DNA of 64,000 bases from Tidjanibacter massiliensis (GTDB taxonomy: Bacteria > Bacteroidota > Bacteroidia > Bacteroidales > Rikenellaceae), in contig NZ_LT629960.1 in assembly GCF_900104605.1 (NCBI RefSeq), positions 248,001 through 312,000 on the forward strand. The letters run 5' to 3'. A program made the position numbers and the translations under genes. This document shows, one piece after another, positions 18,359 to 25,957 of this stretch. The notes beneath the pieces were generated by a model. That model ran no database searches. It had not been told where the DNA came from and saw only the letters and a program-made list of their open reading frames with translations. Position 1 is the first letter of the stretch. Every line of letters starts with the position of its first letter.

Positions 18359-18808
18359 ATGGAGAAGGGACGGCAGGAGGATGAATTTTTTATGCGTGCG
18401 GCAATTTCCGAGGCGCGTAAAGCGTTAAGTGAGGAAGAGGTGCCTATCGGCGCCGTGGTCGTGGCATCGGGCCGGATAGTGGGCCGGGGGCATAACCTCG
18501 TCGAAACGCTCCGTGACTCTACGGCGCATGCCGAGATGCAGGCCCTGACGGCAGCCATGCATGCCGCAGGGGGGAAATACCTGAACGAATGTACGCTTTA
18601 TGTGACCGTTGAACCCTGCGTGATGTGTGCGGGAGCTGCTGCTTGGGCGCAGGTGGGGCGTATCGTATACGGGACTTCCGATGCGAAAAGGGGATATTCC
18701 GCGGCGGGCGGCAAGCTGCTTCATCCGAAGACGCAAGTGACGGCAGGGGTACTCGCCGGGGAGTGTGCCGCGTTGATGGAGGATTTTTTCAAAAAACTGC
18801 GCAGGTGA
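18359..18808 (+). CDS. tadA: tRNA-specific adenosine deaminase (A34 of tRNA-Arg to inosine)
   Basis: A 149-residue zinc-dependent deaminase. The catalytic set is complete: His57 and Glu59 in HAEMQAL, and Cys87 and Cys90 in PCVMCAGA. The sequence between them and the C-terminus (SDAKRGYSAAGG) fits TadA/ADAT2 better than free-base or nucleotide cytidine deaminases. The ATG at 18359 is used because a promoter box lies just upstream; longer in-frame reading runs into the aspS antisense strand. Related guanine deaminase is an alternative but less likely. Confidence 0.88.
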   Translation: MEKGRQEDEFFMRAAISEARKALSEEEVPIGAVVVASGRIVGRGHNLVETLRDSTAHAEMQALTAAMHAAGGKYLNECTLYVTVEPCVMCAGAAAWAQVGRIVYGTSDAKRGYSAAGGKLLHPKTQVTAGVLAGECAALMEDFFKKLRR

Positions 18809-18810
18809 TA

Positions 18811-18841
18811 TTTGGCGTGATTGCCTATTTTGATAATTTTG
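18811..18841 (+). promoter_or_regulatory. Promoter of the TPR protein gene
   Basis: TTTG (18811-18814), a 19-nt spacer and TAATTTTG (18834-18841) match the Bacteroidetes consensus exactly. The leader to the ATG at 18930 is about 80 nt. Confidence 0.75.
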
Positions 18842-18929
18842 CATGCCATGCAGCCGGGAGACGGTTGCCGGACTTTGGTCGGAATGACGGCGGAACACAC
18901 ACAACACACATAATAAAACTGACGAAAAG

Positions 18930-19895
18930 ATGAAAAAAATCAAGTTTTTGCTGGCCGCAGCGGCGATATTTGCCGCGACAGGACTGTCGGCTCAGACGGT
19001 CAGCGAGGTGAACACCAAATTCAATGAAGCGGCCGCACTCATACAGGCGAAGGACTTCGGAGCGGCTATTCCCGTTCTGGAACAGACCATTGAAATGGGA
19101 CTGAATGCCGGTGCCGACGCTTCGGCTACGGTACAGCAGGCACAGAAACTGCTTCCTACCTGTTATTTCCAGTACGGCCTGTCGCTCTGCAAGGAGAGCC
19201 GTTTCGACGAGGCACTTACGGTACTCGATTCGGCAATGCAGTATGCGGAGCTTTTTCAGGATGTGAAGGTGCTCGGCAATTCCCGTAAACTCATCTCCCA
19301 GACTTATACCGTGATGGGGGCGGATGCTTTCAACAACCAGCAGTGGGACAAAGCTATCGAGATATTCTCCAAAGGGTATGAGGCCAACCCCACCGATACT
19401 GACCTTGCCCTCTTCCTGGCCGAGAGCTATGCGGCTTCGGGCGACTACGAGAACGGTATGAAGATTTACAAGGACATTGTGGAACTCGAATCGCGTCACA
19501 GCCGTTACAAGGAACCGGCCGATGCCGCACGGGAGAAGATGGCCTATTATCAGATGCTGCGTGCCGCAGAGGCCGACGAGGCGGGCAATGCGGACGAAGT
19601 GTATGAGATACTCGGCGAAGTGCTCGCCATAGACCCTACGAACCCCGCTGCCAGCCTGATGCGCATTCAGGTTGCGACCAACAATCAGGATTGGGCGCAT
19701 GTGATAGAGTGGGGCGAGGCCGCTGCGGCTGCGCAGACCGACCCTGCAGACATGTCCGACATCTACTTCATGCTCGGGGCGGCCTATCAGAACAGCGAAA
19801 ACAAGGATGCGGCCGTTGCTACCTATCGTAAGGTGACCGAGGGCAGCCATGTGGCTGATGCGAAGGCACAGATAGAGATACTCACGAAAGCATAG
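18930..19895 (+). CDS. Exported tetratricopeptide-repeat protein
   Basis: A 321-residue protein with a Sec signal peptide ending near LSAQ (about residue 22; no lipobox Cys), so it should be periplasmic. The rest is helical with several TPR-like units, for example FGAAIPVLEQTIE, WDKAIEIFSKGYEANPTD, YENGMKIYKDIVE and a final DAAVATYRKV. TPRs serve as protein-protein docking surfaces; the partner is unknown. It has its own promoter and a strong terminator, so it is monocistronic. Confidence 0.85.
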   Translation: MKKIKFLLAAAAIFAATGLSAQTVSEVNTKFNEAAALIQAKDFGAAIPVLEQTIEMGLNAGADASATVQQAQKLLPTCYFQYGLSLCKESRFDEALTVLDSAMQYAELFQDVKVLGNSRKLISQTYTVMGADAFNNQQWDKAIEIFSKGYEANPTDTDLALFLAESYAASGDYENGMKIYKDIVELESRHSRYKEPADAAREKMAYYQMLRAAEADEAGNADEVYEILGEVLAIDPTNPAASLMRIQVATNNQDWAHVIEWGEAAAAAQTDPADMSDIYFMLGAAYQNSENKDAAVATYRKVTEGSHVADAKAQIEILTKA

Positions 19896-19922
19896 AGGGC
19901 GCATTACGCATAAACGTTACGG

Positions 19923-19960
19923 GAGCGGACGGAATGAATTCCGTCCGCTCTTTCGTTGTT
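19923..19960 (+). terminator. Rho-independent terminator of the TPR protein gene
   Basis: A perfect 12-bp stem (19923-19934 with 19939-19950) with a TGAA loop, followed by TTTCGTTGTTT. It lies 27 nt past the stop codon. Confidence 0.85.
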
Positions 19961-19996
19961 TCGGTTTGCCGGGACCGGTGAATTTGTGCCGTGTAG

Positions 19997-20027
19997 ATTG
20001 GAAAAGACGGCGATTATTCTATCTTTG
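19997..20027 (+). promoter_or_regulatory. Promoter of the DJ-1/PfpI gene
   Basis: ATTG (19997-20000), a 19-nt spacer and TATCTTTG (20020-20027) form a near-consensus Bacteroidetes promoter, with a 28-nt gap to the ATG. Confidence 0.75.
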
Positions 20028-20055
20028 CAGAAAACACGTTAAAACCAGATGAAGT

Positions 20056-20598
20056 ATGAAGACGATATTCTTGTTTTTGATTACCGGGTTTGAAGAGATA
20101 GAGGCGCTGGCTACGGTCGATGTGCTCCGCAGGGCGGGGCTGCCTGTCCGCACGGTGTCGCTGACCGATGAACGGACCGTAACGGGCAGTCACGGCATTC
20201 CCGTCGTAGCCGACGGACTTTTTGAGGAGACCGATTTCGGCTTGGCGGAGATGTTGGTTATCCCCGGCGGAACTCCCGCTTTCGACAGCCATGAGGGGTT
20301 GAAACGGGAGGTGCAGGCTTTCTACGACAAGGGGGGCCGGGTGGCTGCGATATGCGCGTCGCCCATGGTGCTGGGCGGACTCGGCATCCTGCGGGGACGG
20401 CGGGCTACCTGCTATCCCGGTTTCGAGAAGTATCTGTCCGGAGCGATATTGGCTACGGATAAAGCGGCCGTTGTAGACGGCAATGTGATAACCGGACGCG
20501 GCCCCGGTCTGACGCTCGATTTTGCGCTGACACTCGTCGAGGTGCTGGCCGGTGAGGCGAAACGACACGAGGTGGCCTCCCAACTGCTGGTGGGGTGA
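20056..20598 (+). CDS. DJ-1/PfpI family protein
   Basis: A 180-residue protein of the DJ-1/ThiJ/PfpI superfamily. The nucleophile-elbow cysteine is Cys100 in AAICASPM, and the conserved acidic residue that activates it is in GFEEIE (13-14). The best fit is the YajL/DJ-1 branch (MVIPGG becomes LVIPGG; the C-terminal GPG motif is present). Proposed family roles are protein or nucleotide deglycation, chaperone or glyoxalase activity; these cannot be separated from sequence alone. It lies immediately upstream of the phage remnant and is probably not part of it. Confidence 0.88.
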   Translation: MKTIFLFLITGFEEIEALATVDVLRRAGLPVRTVSLTDERTVTGSHGIPVVADGLFEETDFGLAEMLVIPGGTPAFDSHEGLKREVQAFYDKGGRVAAICASPMVLGGLGILRGRRATCYPGFEKYLSGAILATDKAAVVDGNVITGRGPGLTLDFALTLVEVLAGEAKRHEVASQLLVG

Positions 20599-20748
20599 CG
20601 GCGCGGCGACCGGTGCTGGAACGATGTCTATTATATAGAACTTTGTGCAGTTTCGACAGACGAAGATGGTGACGTTGTAGACGTTGAATCGATTGCAAAA
20701 ACTGAATATTACTATATTTAGTAAAGGCCGTTTCAGGATTGATGATTG

Positions 20749-20779
20749 ACCGTAACCGCCGCATTGCGGCGGTTACGGT
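20749..20779 (+). repeat. 14-bp perfect hairpin upstream of the phage-remnant small gene
   Basis: 20749-20762 pairs perfectly with 20766-20779 around an ATT loop. It is not followed by a T run on either strand. It lies between the DJ-1 gene and the remnant, so it could end the DJ-1 transcript or mark the edge of the foreign DNA. Confidence 0.5.
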
Positions 20780-20828
20780 TGTCTGACAGTATGTATTTGT
20801 AATATAATAATGTAAAAACGAATAACCG

Positions 20829-21053
20829 ATGACCGGGGAGAAGAAAGCTGGCTGGGGCGGAGCCCGTCCAGAGGCTGGCCGTAAACCAATATGCGGAGAA
20901 CGGGGCGCATACATCACGATGTGCGCCCCGCAACAGACGATATCCGAGCTAAGAATGTTTCTTCTGCATCAAAATATGCCGTATGCTATATTTCTCATAG
21001 AAGCTCTCCAGCTGATGAAGGAGCGTTACGGCGACGCGTCGCCGGAGCAATAA
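20829..21053 (+). CDS. Small protein with GGARPxAGRKP motif, possible phage-related DNA-binding protein
   Basis: A 74-residue protein. The N-terminal WGGARPEAGRKP motif is widespread at the start of small phage and mobile-element regulators, often of the ribbon-helix-helix type. The remainder (ISELRMFLLHQN, then FLIEALQLMKE) could form two helices of such a fold. It lies at one end of the Mu-like remnant, on the opposite strand to the morphogenesis genes. A promoter-like 12-mer in front of it (20794-20805) recurs exactly before the gene at 22074. Function is not established. Confidence 0.6.
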   Translation: MTGEKKAGWGGARPEAGRKPICGERGAYITMCAPQQTISELRMFLLHQNMPYAIFLIEALQLMKERYGDASPEQ

Positions 21054-21065
21054 CGGCGCGTGTTC

Positions 21066-21506
21066 TTACCGTTTTTTCGCGGCGTCCGCGTCGGTGAACG
21101 CGAAGTCGAACGACATGCGGAACTCGCGGATACCGTCGTCCCGCCGGGCCCGGACGCACCGGGAGCGCGTCAGGGGCGAGAATCCCGGCCCGGAGAGGCC
21201 CTGTAACGCCTGATACACCGCCTGGAGCAGGTCGAACATGGCGAACTCCGCCTGTGAGGCGGGGGCCTGGAAAGAGCCGTTGAAAACGCGGTTATCGGCC
21301 ACGCGGACGGTGAGCGACGCCTCTCCCTGCTGGAAGCCCCGACCGCTGTCTGAATAGCGTACTTCCTCCGCGTCGAGCAGGACGCAGGGAAAGCGCACGG
21401 GCGGCTGGTTGAAAAAATCGAGCTGTCCCCAGTCCTCGGCCGTATAGCGCAGGTCGGGGACGGTTTTCAAGGCCTCTTTTACGGCCGTTAAAGTGTCTTT
21501 AATCAT
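21066..21506 (-). CDS. Phage structural protein, possible tail-completion type (Mu-like remnant)
   Basis: A 146-residue protein with a helical start (IKDTLTAVKEALKTV), then LDFFNQPPVRFPCVLLDAE and a beta-rich middle. This resembles small neck/tail-terminator proteins encoded downstream of gpG in Bacteroidales Mu-like phages (recollection; no search). The stop lies near the edge of the remnant and no further late genes follow. It starts 13 nt after the gpG stop, in the expected late-gene direction. Confidence 0.6.
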   Translation of the reverse strand: MIKDTLTAVKEALKTVPDLRYTAEDWGQLDFFNQPPVRFPCVLLDAEEVRYSDSGRGFQQGEASLTVRVADNRVFNGSFQAPASQAEFAMFDLLQAVYQALQGLSGPGFSPLTRSRCVRARRDDGIREFRMSFDFAFTDADAAKKR

Positions 21507-21519
21507 ACTTGAAAAAGGA

Positions 21520-22053
21520 TTATTTGTGTGTCATTTTGGTGAATTTCGGGTCGATGTTTTTCGCCACCCATTCGCGCACGTTCCGTTCGCAGGTATCGCG
21601 GACGATGCGTCCGACGGCGGGATGGTCGCCGACGACCTGACGCCGGGGGATGTCGAACTCCGTTTTCTTAGTCAGGGCCAGGGAGCGGTAATAGGCGGCG
21701 GTACGGCTTTTGCGGTCGGCCCGTTTACCGGTAGCTCCTTCAGGCGGGACGTTGCGGTAGTACATCGCCCAGAAGTAGCGGCGCATTGCCGGGGTAACGG
21801 GCACTTTTCCGCCGCGGTTGTGGATGCTGAAATAGGGCAGCTCGGAGGAGAAGTAGAGGGAGCCGCGGGCGGCGGTACACCGCAGGGAACGGCGCATGGC
21901 TCCCGATACGACCAGCAGGGTGCCGCGTCCCGTATCCATTTTCCGCGCCGGCCAGGGCCGGTCGAAGAATGCCTTTCGGGTGAAGTTTCGGTTGAACTCG
22001 TCGAGCACTTCCACCCGGAGGTCGGATAAAATATTTTTGACTAATTCATTCAT
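21520..22053 (-). CDS. Mu gpG-like virion morphogenesis protein
   Basis: A 177-residue protein fitting the phage virion morphogenesis family (Mu gpG; in Mu a tail or head-completion factor). Visible features are the DTGRGTLLVVSGAMRRSL phrase, where family members typically carry a Leu-x-x-Ser-Gly-x-Leu-Arg-x-Ser pattern, and PYFSIHNRGGKV before a long basic segment. The frame extends 11 codons upstream, but MNELVKNIL at 22053 is the natural start. It lies directly downstream of the MuF-toxin gene in late-gene order, with only the opposite-strand immunity candidate between them. Confidence 0.75.
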   Translation of the reverse strand: MNELVKNILSDLRVEVLDEFNRNFTRKAFFDRPWPARKMDTGRGTLLVVSGAMRRSLRCTAARGSLYFSSELPYFSIHNRGGKVPVTPAMRRYFWAMYYRNVPPEGATGKRADRKSRTAAYYRSLALTKKTEFDIPRRQVVGDHPAVGRIVRDTCERNVREWVAKNIDPKFTKMTHK

Positions 22054-22061
22054 AATCGTTA

Positions 22062-22069
22062 TATATTTG
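22062..22069 (+). promoter_or_regulatory. Promoter -7 box (TATATTTG) for the immunity candidate
   Basis: An exact TAnnTTTG match ending only 4 nt before the ATG at 22074. A TTTG lies 22 nt upstream of it (22036-22039), slightly wide spacing. If used, the transcript would start at or near the ATG, giving a leaderless or nearly leaderless mRNA. Confidence 0.5.
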
Positions 22070-22073
22070 TAAT

Positions 22074-22322
22074 ATGGAAATACCAAAACAGGTACAAATT
22101 GCGGCTAAGGGCCTAATCGACATGTATGGTTATAATATAGACTACCTCGGCAAGTACGAGGGAGCAGAATATTATATGTTTGTTTTTCCCGAAGAAGCCA
22201 TCACGGGATATCCTGTTGTGTATCAATATGCAAACAAACAAGTGTTGACTATAACCGGGCCAGAAGTTTTCAACATTATAGATTTATTTATCGAAGATGT
22301 CGATGAAGTCGATGTTGAATAG
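22074..22322 (+). CDS. Acidic 82-aa protein, candidate immunity protein for the MuF-papain toxin
   Basis: A very acidic protein (about 15 Asp/Glu against 4 Lys/Arg; C-terminus IEDVDEVDVE) of compact alpha/beta character, with several aromatic residues (YLGKYEGAEYYMFVF). It is on the opposite strand to the phage genes, sits between the MuF-toxin gene and gpG, and overlaps the last 39 nt of the toxin gene in antisense. It has its own promoter-like box. High acidity, small size and tight linkage to a toxin domain are usual for immunity proteins, so that role is inferred. Convergent orientation is unusual, since immunity genes normally follow the toxin on the same strand. No family recognised with certainty. 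Confidence 0.65.
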   Translation: MEIPKQVQIAAKGLIDMYGYNIDYLGKYEGAEYYMFVFPEEAITGYPVVYQYANKQVLTITGPEVFNIIDLFIEDVDEVDVE

Positions 22323-23846
22323 TTTATTGTCTATCCGCATAACTCCACTGGCGTTGTAAGTCGTCGTTCGTCCTCGTTTGCACAGGTACTCTAAGTTGTT
22401 CCATTCTCTTCCTGACCCTTTTTGGTTATCAATTTGTGGCTCTATTCTTCTTAATTCTCCGTCAGCAAATCGTTGTAAAACAGTAGCATGTCCGCCTCCG
22501 TTTTTCCAATAAATCGCGATTTCGTATATCCCTTCTTCGCTACATGCTTCTTGGAAAAATTGCATATAACGTTTTTCCGACATTTGCTTATACCCTTTTT
22601 TTACAAGCCAAGTATTTACACTTGTATATTGGGCTGGCGTTCCGTCGATATTCTTCCATACTTCCCAAGCGTTTGCGCCGTCGCTGAGATAGTCAAGTTT
22701 CGAGCCGATTGTGTTTCCCTTTGCCGTAACATCGAATCCTTTCAATCGTAAAGCGTAAGCCGGGACGCAGGTCTGACAATTAATGTGATATTGTTCATCC
22801 TCTGGTTTATACGCCGGATTCCTTCTATACTTATTCCCCTGATTATCTTGATAATTCCCTTTCGGGTCGGGAATAAATTCGGGGACGTAGCACGGATTCG
22901 CGGATTGTCTGTCTGCTTGCTCCACGGTCATAGGCTTTCCTTTCGTTATTCCGAGAGCCTCTTCCAGTTTGATGTTATGCACGGCAAGGGCTCGTTTTTC
23001 TTCGGCGGTCAGGTTGTCGGGCATTTCGGCAATCATTTCCTCGATGCGGTTTGCCTGCGCCATTTTCCCGACCGCCTTTTTGACCTGTCCGGCCGCCTCC
23101 TTACTCAGTTTGTAGTATGGGTGTTTGGGCGGGAAAAGCTGGCCGTCGATACCGGGATTGAAACGGAAAATACGTTTCTTCGGGGTATCGGTCATCCGGT
23201 CTCCGGCCTGTATGGCCTGTTTGTCGTCCGATGTCGGATATTTCCCTTTGAGCACCTGAACGGCGGTACAGCGGCAGTTCCAGCCGTTGGGCGGATAGTA
23301 ATAGCGCCAGAAGTCATTCGACGGAGGGAGCGTTACGCCGTTCAGCGCGCGGTGCTCCTCGCGGACGTGGTCGTCGCCGGCCGTCCGGTATTGCAGGTCG
23401 TACCGGTCGCCGTCCTGCGATACTTCGGCCCAGGAGGCGGCCATCTGCGCGGAGCTTACGGCGAAATTGTACTCCGCCTCCAGGTAGCGCACGTTGTAGT
23501 TTGCGTCGATACGCCGAATATCGGTCAGGAACCGGGAGAAGCCTTTTACCGTACCGTCTTTCTCCCGCAGCAGCAGGGAGGCCTCCTTCAGCTCCTGTGC
23601 GGTCTTGAATCCTGAAAAGAGGAAAGCACTGTTATCCAGCTTTCGGGCCATCGCGGCGGGGATAACGTTGTCGGCCACGCCCTTGTCCATCGCCTTGCGG
23701 ATAATACGGTATGTCTCGCGCACCATGTCGGCGACCGGTTCCTCCTCCATCATGTCGGGCGAGAACTCTCCGCGTCCGTGAAGCCATCGGGCGGCCCGCT
23801 CGAACACTGCCGCCCGGAACCGCCGCGGGGCGGATGTCCCGGCCAA
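22284..23846 (-). CDS. MuF (Mu gpF/SPP1 gp7-like) head protein fused to a C-terminal papain-fold toxin domain
   Basis: A 520-residue fusion. Residues about 115-200 form a MuF/phage head morphogenesis domain: GDDHVREEHRALNGV, then FWRYYYPPNGWNCRC, the His and Cys-x-Cys pattern of that family. A helical linker (about 250-310) leads to a C-terminal domain (about 345-520) with the INCQTCVPAYALRLKGFDV signature of papain-like toxins: a candidate nucleophile at Cys360 (or Cys357), His453 in GGHATVLQRF and a polar third position near Glu469/Gln471 (IEPQ). MuF-linked polymorphic toxins are known from temperate phages. The start shown is TTG; no ATG lies further upstream before an in-frame stop at 23937-23939, so the N-terminus is probably truncated. 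The C-terminal third is visibly AT-richer than the head part. Confidence 0.75.
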   Translation of the reverse strand: MAGTSAPRRFRAAVFERAARWLHGRGEFSPDMMEEEPVADMVRETYRIIRKAMDKGVADNVIPAAMARKLDNSAFLFSGFKTAQELKEASLLLREKDGTVKGFSRFLTDIRRIDANYNVRYLEAEYNFAVSSAQMAASWAEVSQDGDRYDLQYRTAGDDHVREEHRALNGVTLPPSNDFWRYYYPPNGWNCRCTAVQVLKGKYPTSDDKQAIQAGDRMTDTPKKRIFRFNPGIDGQLFPPKHPYYKLSKEAAGQVKKAVGKMAQANRIEEMIAEMPDNLTAEEKRALAVHNIKLEEALGITKGKPMTVEQADRQSANPCYVPEFIPDPKGNYQDNQGNKYRRNPAYKPEDEQYHINCQTCVPAYALRLKGFDVTAKGNTIGSKLDYLSDGANAWEVWKNIDGTPAQYTSVNTWLVKKGYKQMSEKRYMQFFQEACSEEGIYEIAIYWKNGGGHATVLQRFADGELRRIEPQIDNQKGSGREWNNLEYLCKRGRTTTYNASGVMRIDNKLFNIDFIDIFDK

Positions 23847-24012
23847 TGTTACGGGGCGGAGGGTATCGCCGTACAGGTCGTCGAGGGCACTGTGCAGCCC
23901 GGCGTAATAATTAGCCGGGCTCAGGCGAAAAAACCGTCACGGGCCGCAAGGGGCACGGAGAGCGCGCCGGTCGAACAGGCATCTTTTCTCACGGTATGCC
24001 GGGTTTATTTCG

Positions 24013-24020
24013 TATCTTTG
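24013..24020 (+). promoter_or_regulatory. Promoter -7 box (TATCTTTG) of the U32 gene
   Basis: Exact consensus TAnnTTTG 7 nt before the first ATG (24028) and 28 nt before the second (24049). The spacing favours translation from 24049 unless the mRNA is leaderless. No good -33 element was found. Confidence 0.65.
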
Positions 24021-24027
24021 CGCACCG

Positions 24028-25887
24028 ATGAAGCGTCGTGAAGTGGAGATGTTGTGGAAACCCGGAAAGATTGAGTTGCTTGCACCTGCCCGCGATTTGC
24101 GGAGTGCCCGTGCCGCTATCGACTGCGGTGCGGATGCCGTTTACATGGGCGGACCGCGTTTCGGCGCGAGGCAGGCGGCCGGCAATAGCGTGGCGGACAT
24201 AGCCGCCGTGGCGGAGTATGCCCGCCGGTTCGGCGTGCGTGTTTATGTGACGCTCAACACCCTCCTGTTCGATGACGAACTCGCCGATGCCGAGCGTATC
24301 GCACGGCAGGTGGTCGAAGCGGGTGCGGATGCGCTCATCGTGCAGGATATGGCCTATCTGGAGATGGAACTCGAAGGAGTGGAGCTGCACGCCTCGACGC
24401 AGACTTTCAATGCCTCCCCGGAGAAGGCGGCTTTCCTGGCCGACTGCGGTTTTTCGCGCGTTATTCTCGAACGTAACCTTTCCCTGGAGGAAATCAGGCG
24501 GATACGGGCTGCCACGGATGTGGAGCTAGAGTGTTTCGTGCACGGGGCGATATGCGTGTGTTACAGCGGGCGGTGTTACATGAGCCGTACCATGTCGCCG
24601 CGCAGCGGAAACCGGGGCGACTGTATGCAGGCCTGCAGGTTGCCCTACGACCTGCTGGATGCCGCCGGTAACGTGTTAATGGCCGGCAAACACCTGCTTT
24701 CGGTACGGGATATGGACCTTTCGGGGCGGCTCGGCGACCTGCTGGATGCCGGTGTCACCTCGTTCAAAATAGAGGGGCGGCTCAAGGATGAGGCATACGT
24801 GCGGAACGTCGTCGCATGGTACCGCACCCGTCTCGACCGGGAGATAGCTGCCCGTCCCGGACTGGTGCGGGCCTCTGAAGGGCAAAGCGACCCGGGTTTC
24901 GAGCCCGATTTGGCGCGTACCTTCTCCCGCGGACGTACCGAATACTTTTTCGACGGCCGGCGGGCGGGGGTTTCCACACCCGATACTCCGAAGGCCGTCG
25001 GCGGTTTCGTCTGCCGGGTGGCGTGTTCCGGTCCCGGGTGGTTCGAGCCGCAGGGCGGAGAGGCATTCGCCCCTGGCGACGGCATCTGTTTCATGTACGG
25101 AGGCCGGTTGGCAGGTACGAACGTGAACGGTACGGAAGGGGGGCGCGTGCAGCTCAACAAGGAGTGGAAACTTCCGGCCGGGACGGAGATTTATCGGAAT
25201 TACGACCGCCGGTTCAGCGCGCGTTTGGAGGGAGCCCGTGCCCGCCGTTCGGTACGGGTGTCCGTGACCGTGAGTTTTGACGAAGGTGCGGTGTCGGCAG
25301 AGTTCCGGGATGGAGACGGCTGTTCGGCGACGGCTTCCGTTGTCTGCGGCAACGGGGCGGCGCGGGAACCGGAGAAGGTGCTGGAGATGCTCCGTACGCA
25401 GCTTGTCCGGTCGGGCGATACCATGTTCGATGTGGCGGAGGTGTGTTTTGCGGACGGTACGGAGGGAGTGCCTTTCGTGCGGGTTTCCGAGGCGAACGCT
25501 TTGCGACGGGAGGGGTTGGAAGCGTTGCTGTGTCACCGGACGGAGCGCCGGACCGAGAGACATCCGGCCCGGGCGGCTGCCGGATGCCGTTATCCGTACG
25601 GTACGCCCGAGGCTTCGGAGAACGTAACCAACCGGCTGGCCCGCAGATTTTACGAACGTGTCGGCGGGGCGGGCGCTGCGCCGGGGTACGACCTGCAGGC
25701 CGACCTGCGTGGAGTGGCGGTCATGCGGACGCCGTTCTGTGTGCGGCGCGAACACGGCATGTGTCTGAAAGGGCGGCGGGATGAAGGGCCTGCTCCGCTG
25801 TGGCTTCGCCACGGGCCGTTCGTCTATCGTCTGGAGTTCGACTGTGCGCAGTGTATGATGAGCGTCGTTTTCGAGGGACGCGGTTGA
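24028..25887 (+). CDS. U32 family protein, RlhA/TrhP-like (tRNA/rRNA hydroxylation family)
   Basis: A 619-residue protein annotated in databases as peptidase U32, although characterised members (RlhA, TrhP) act in RNA hydroxylation. The N-terminal half is TIM-barrel-like (KIELLAPARDLRSARAAIDCGADAVYMGG). The signature ECFVHGAICVCYSGRCYMS and later CMQACR supply the conserved cysteines thought to bind an Fe-S cluster. The length and extended C-terminal half resemble RlhA (23S rRNA C2501 hydroxylation) more than the short TrhP form. The ATG at 24028 gives the longest product; 24049 (MLWKPGKIELLAP) is as likely given the promoter box. Confidence 0.85.
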   Translation: MKRREVEMLWKPGKIELLAPARDLRSARAAIDCGADAVYMGGPRFGARQAAGNSVADIAAVAEYARRFGVRVYVTLNTLLFDDELADAERIARQVVEAGADALIVQDMAYLEMELEGVELHASTQTFNASPEKAAFLADCGFSRVILERNLSLEEIRRIRAATDVELECFVHGAICVCYSGRCYMSRTMSPRSGNRGDCMQACRLPYDLLDAAGNVLMAGKHLLSVRDMDLSGRLGDLLDAGVTSFKIEGRLKDEAYVRNVVAWYRTRLDREIAARPGLVRASEGQSDPGFEPDLARTFSRGRTEYFFDGRRAGVSTPDTPKAVGGFVCRVACSGPGWFEPQGGEAFAPGDGICFMYGGRLAGTNVNGTEGGRVQLNKEWKLPAGTEIYRNYDRRFSARLEGARARRSVRVSVTVSFDEGAVSAEFRDGDGCSATASVVCGNGAAREPEKVLEMLRTQLVRSGDTMFDVAEVCFADGTEGVPFVRVSEANALRREGLEALLCHRTERRTERHPARAAAGCRYPYGTPEASENVTNRLARRFYERVGGAGAAPGYDLQADLRGVAVMRTPFCVRREHGMCLKGRRDEGPAPLWLRHGPFVYRLEFDCAQCMMSVVFEGRG

Positions 25888-25957
25888 CGGGCGGTTCCGG
25901 TACGGAGTTCTTTTCCGTATTTTCGGTTGTGTTGAAATGGATTGAATCGAATGTCTT

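Noticed and set aside
20829-22322. The GGARPxAGRKP protein and acidic protein as a classic toxin-antitoxin pair
   Set aside because: They lie 1 kb apart with phage genes between, and the acidic protein is tightly linked to the papain-type domain instead, so the immunity reading is preferred.
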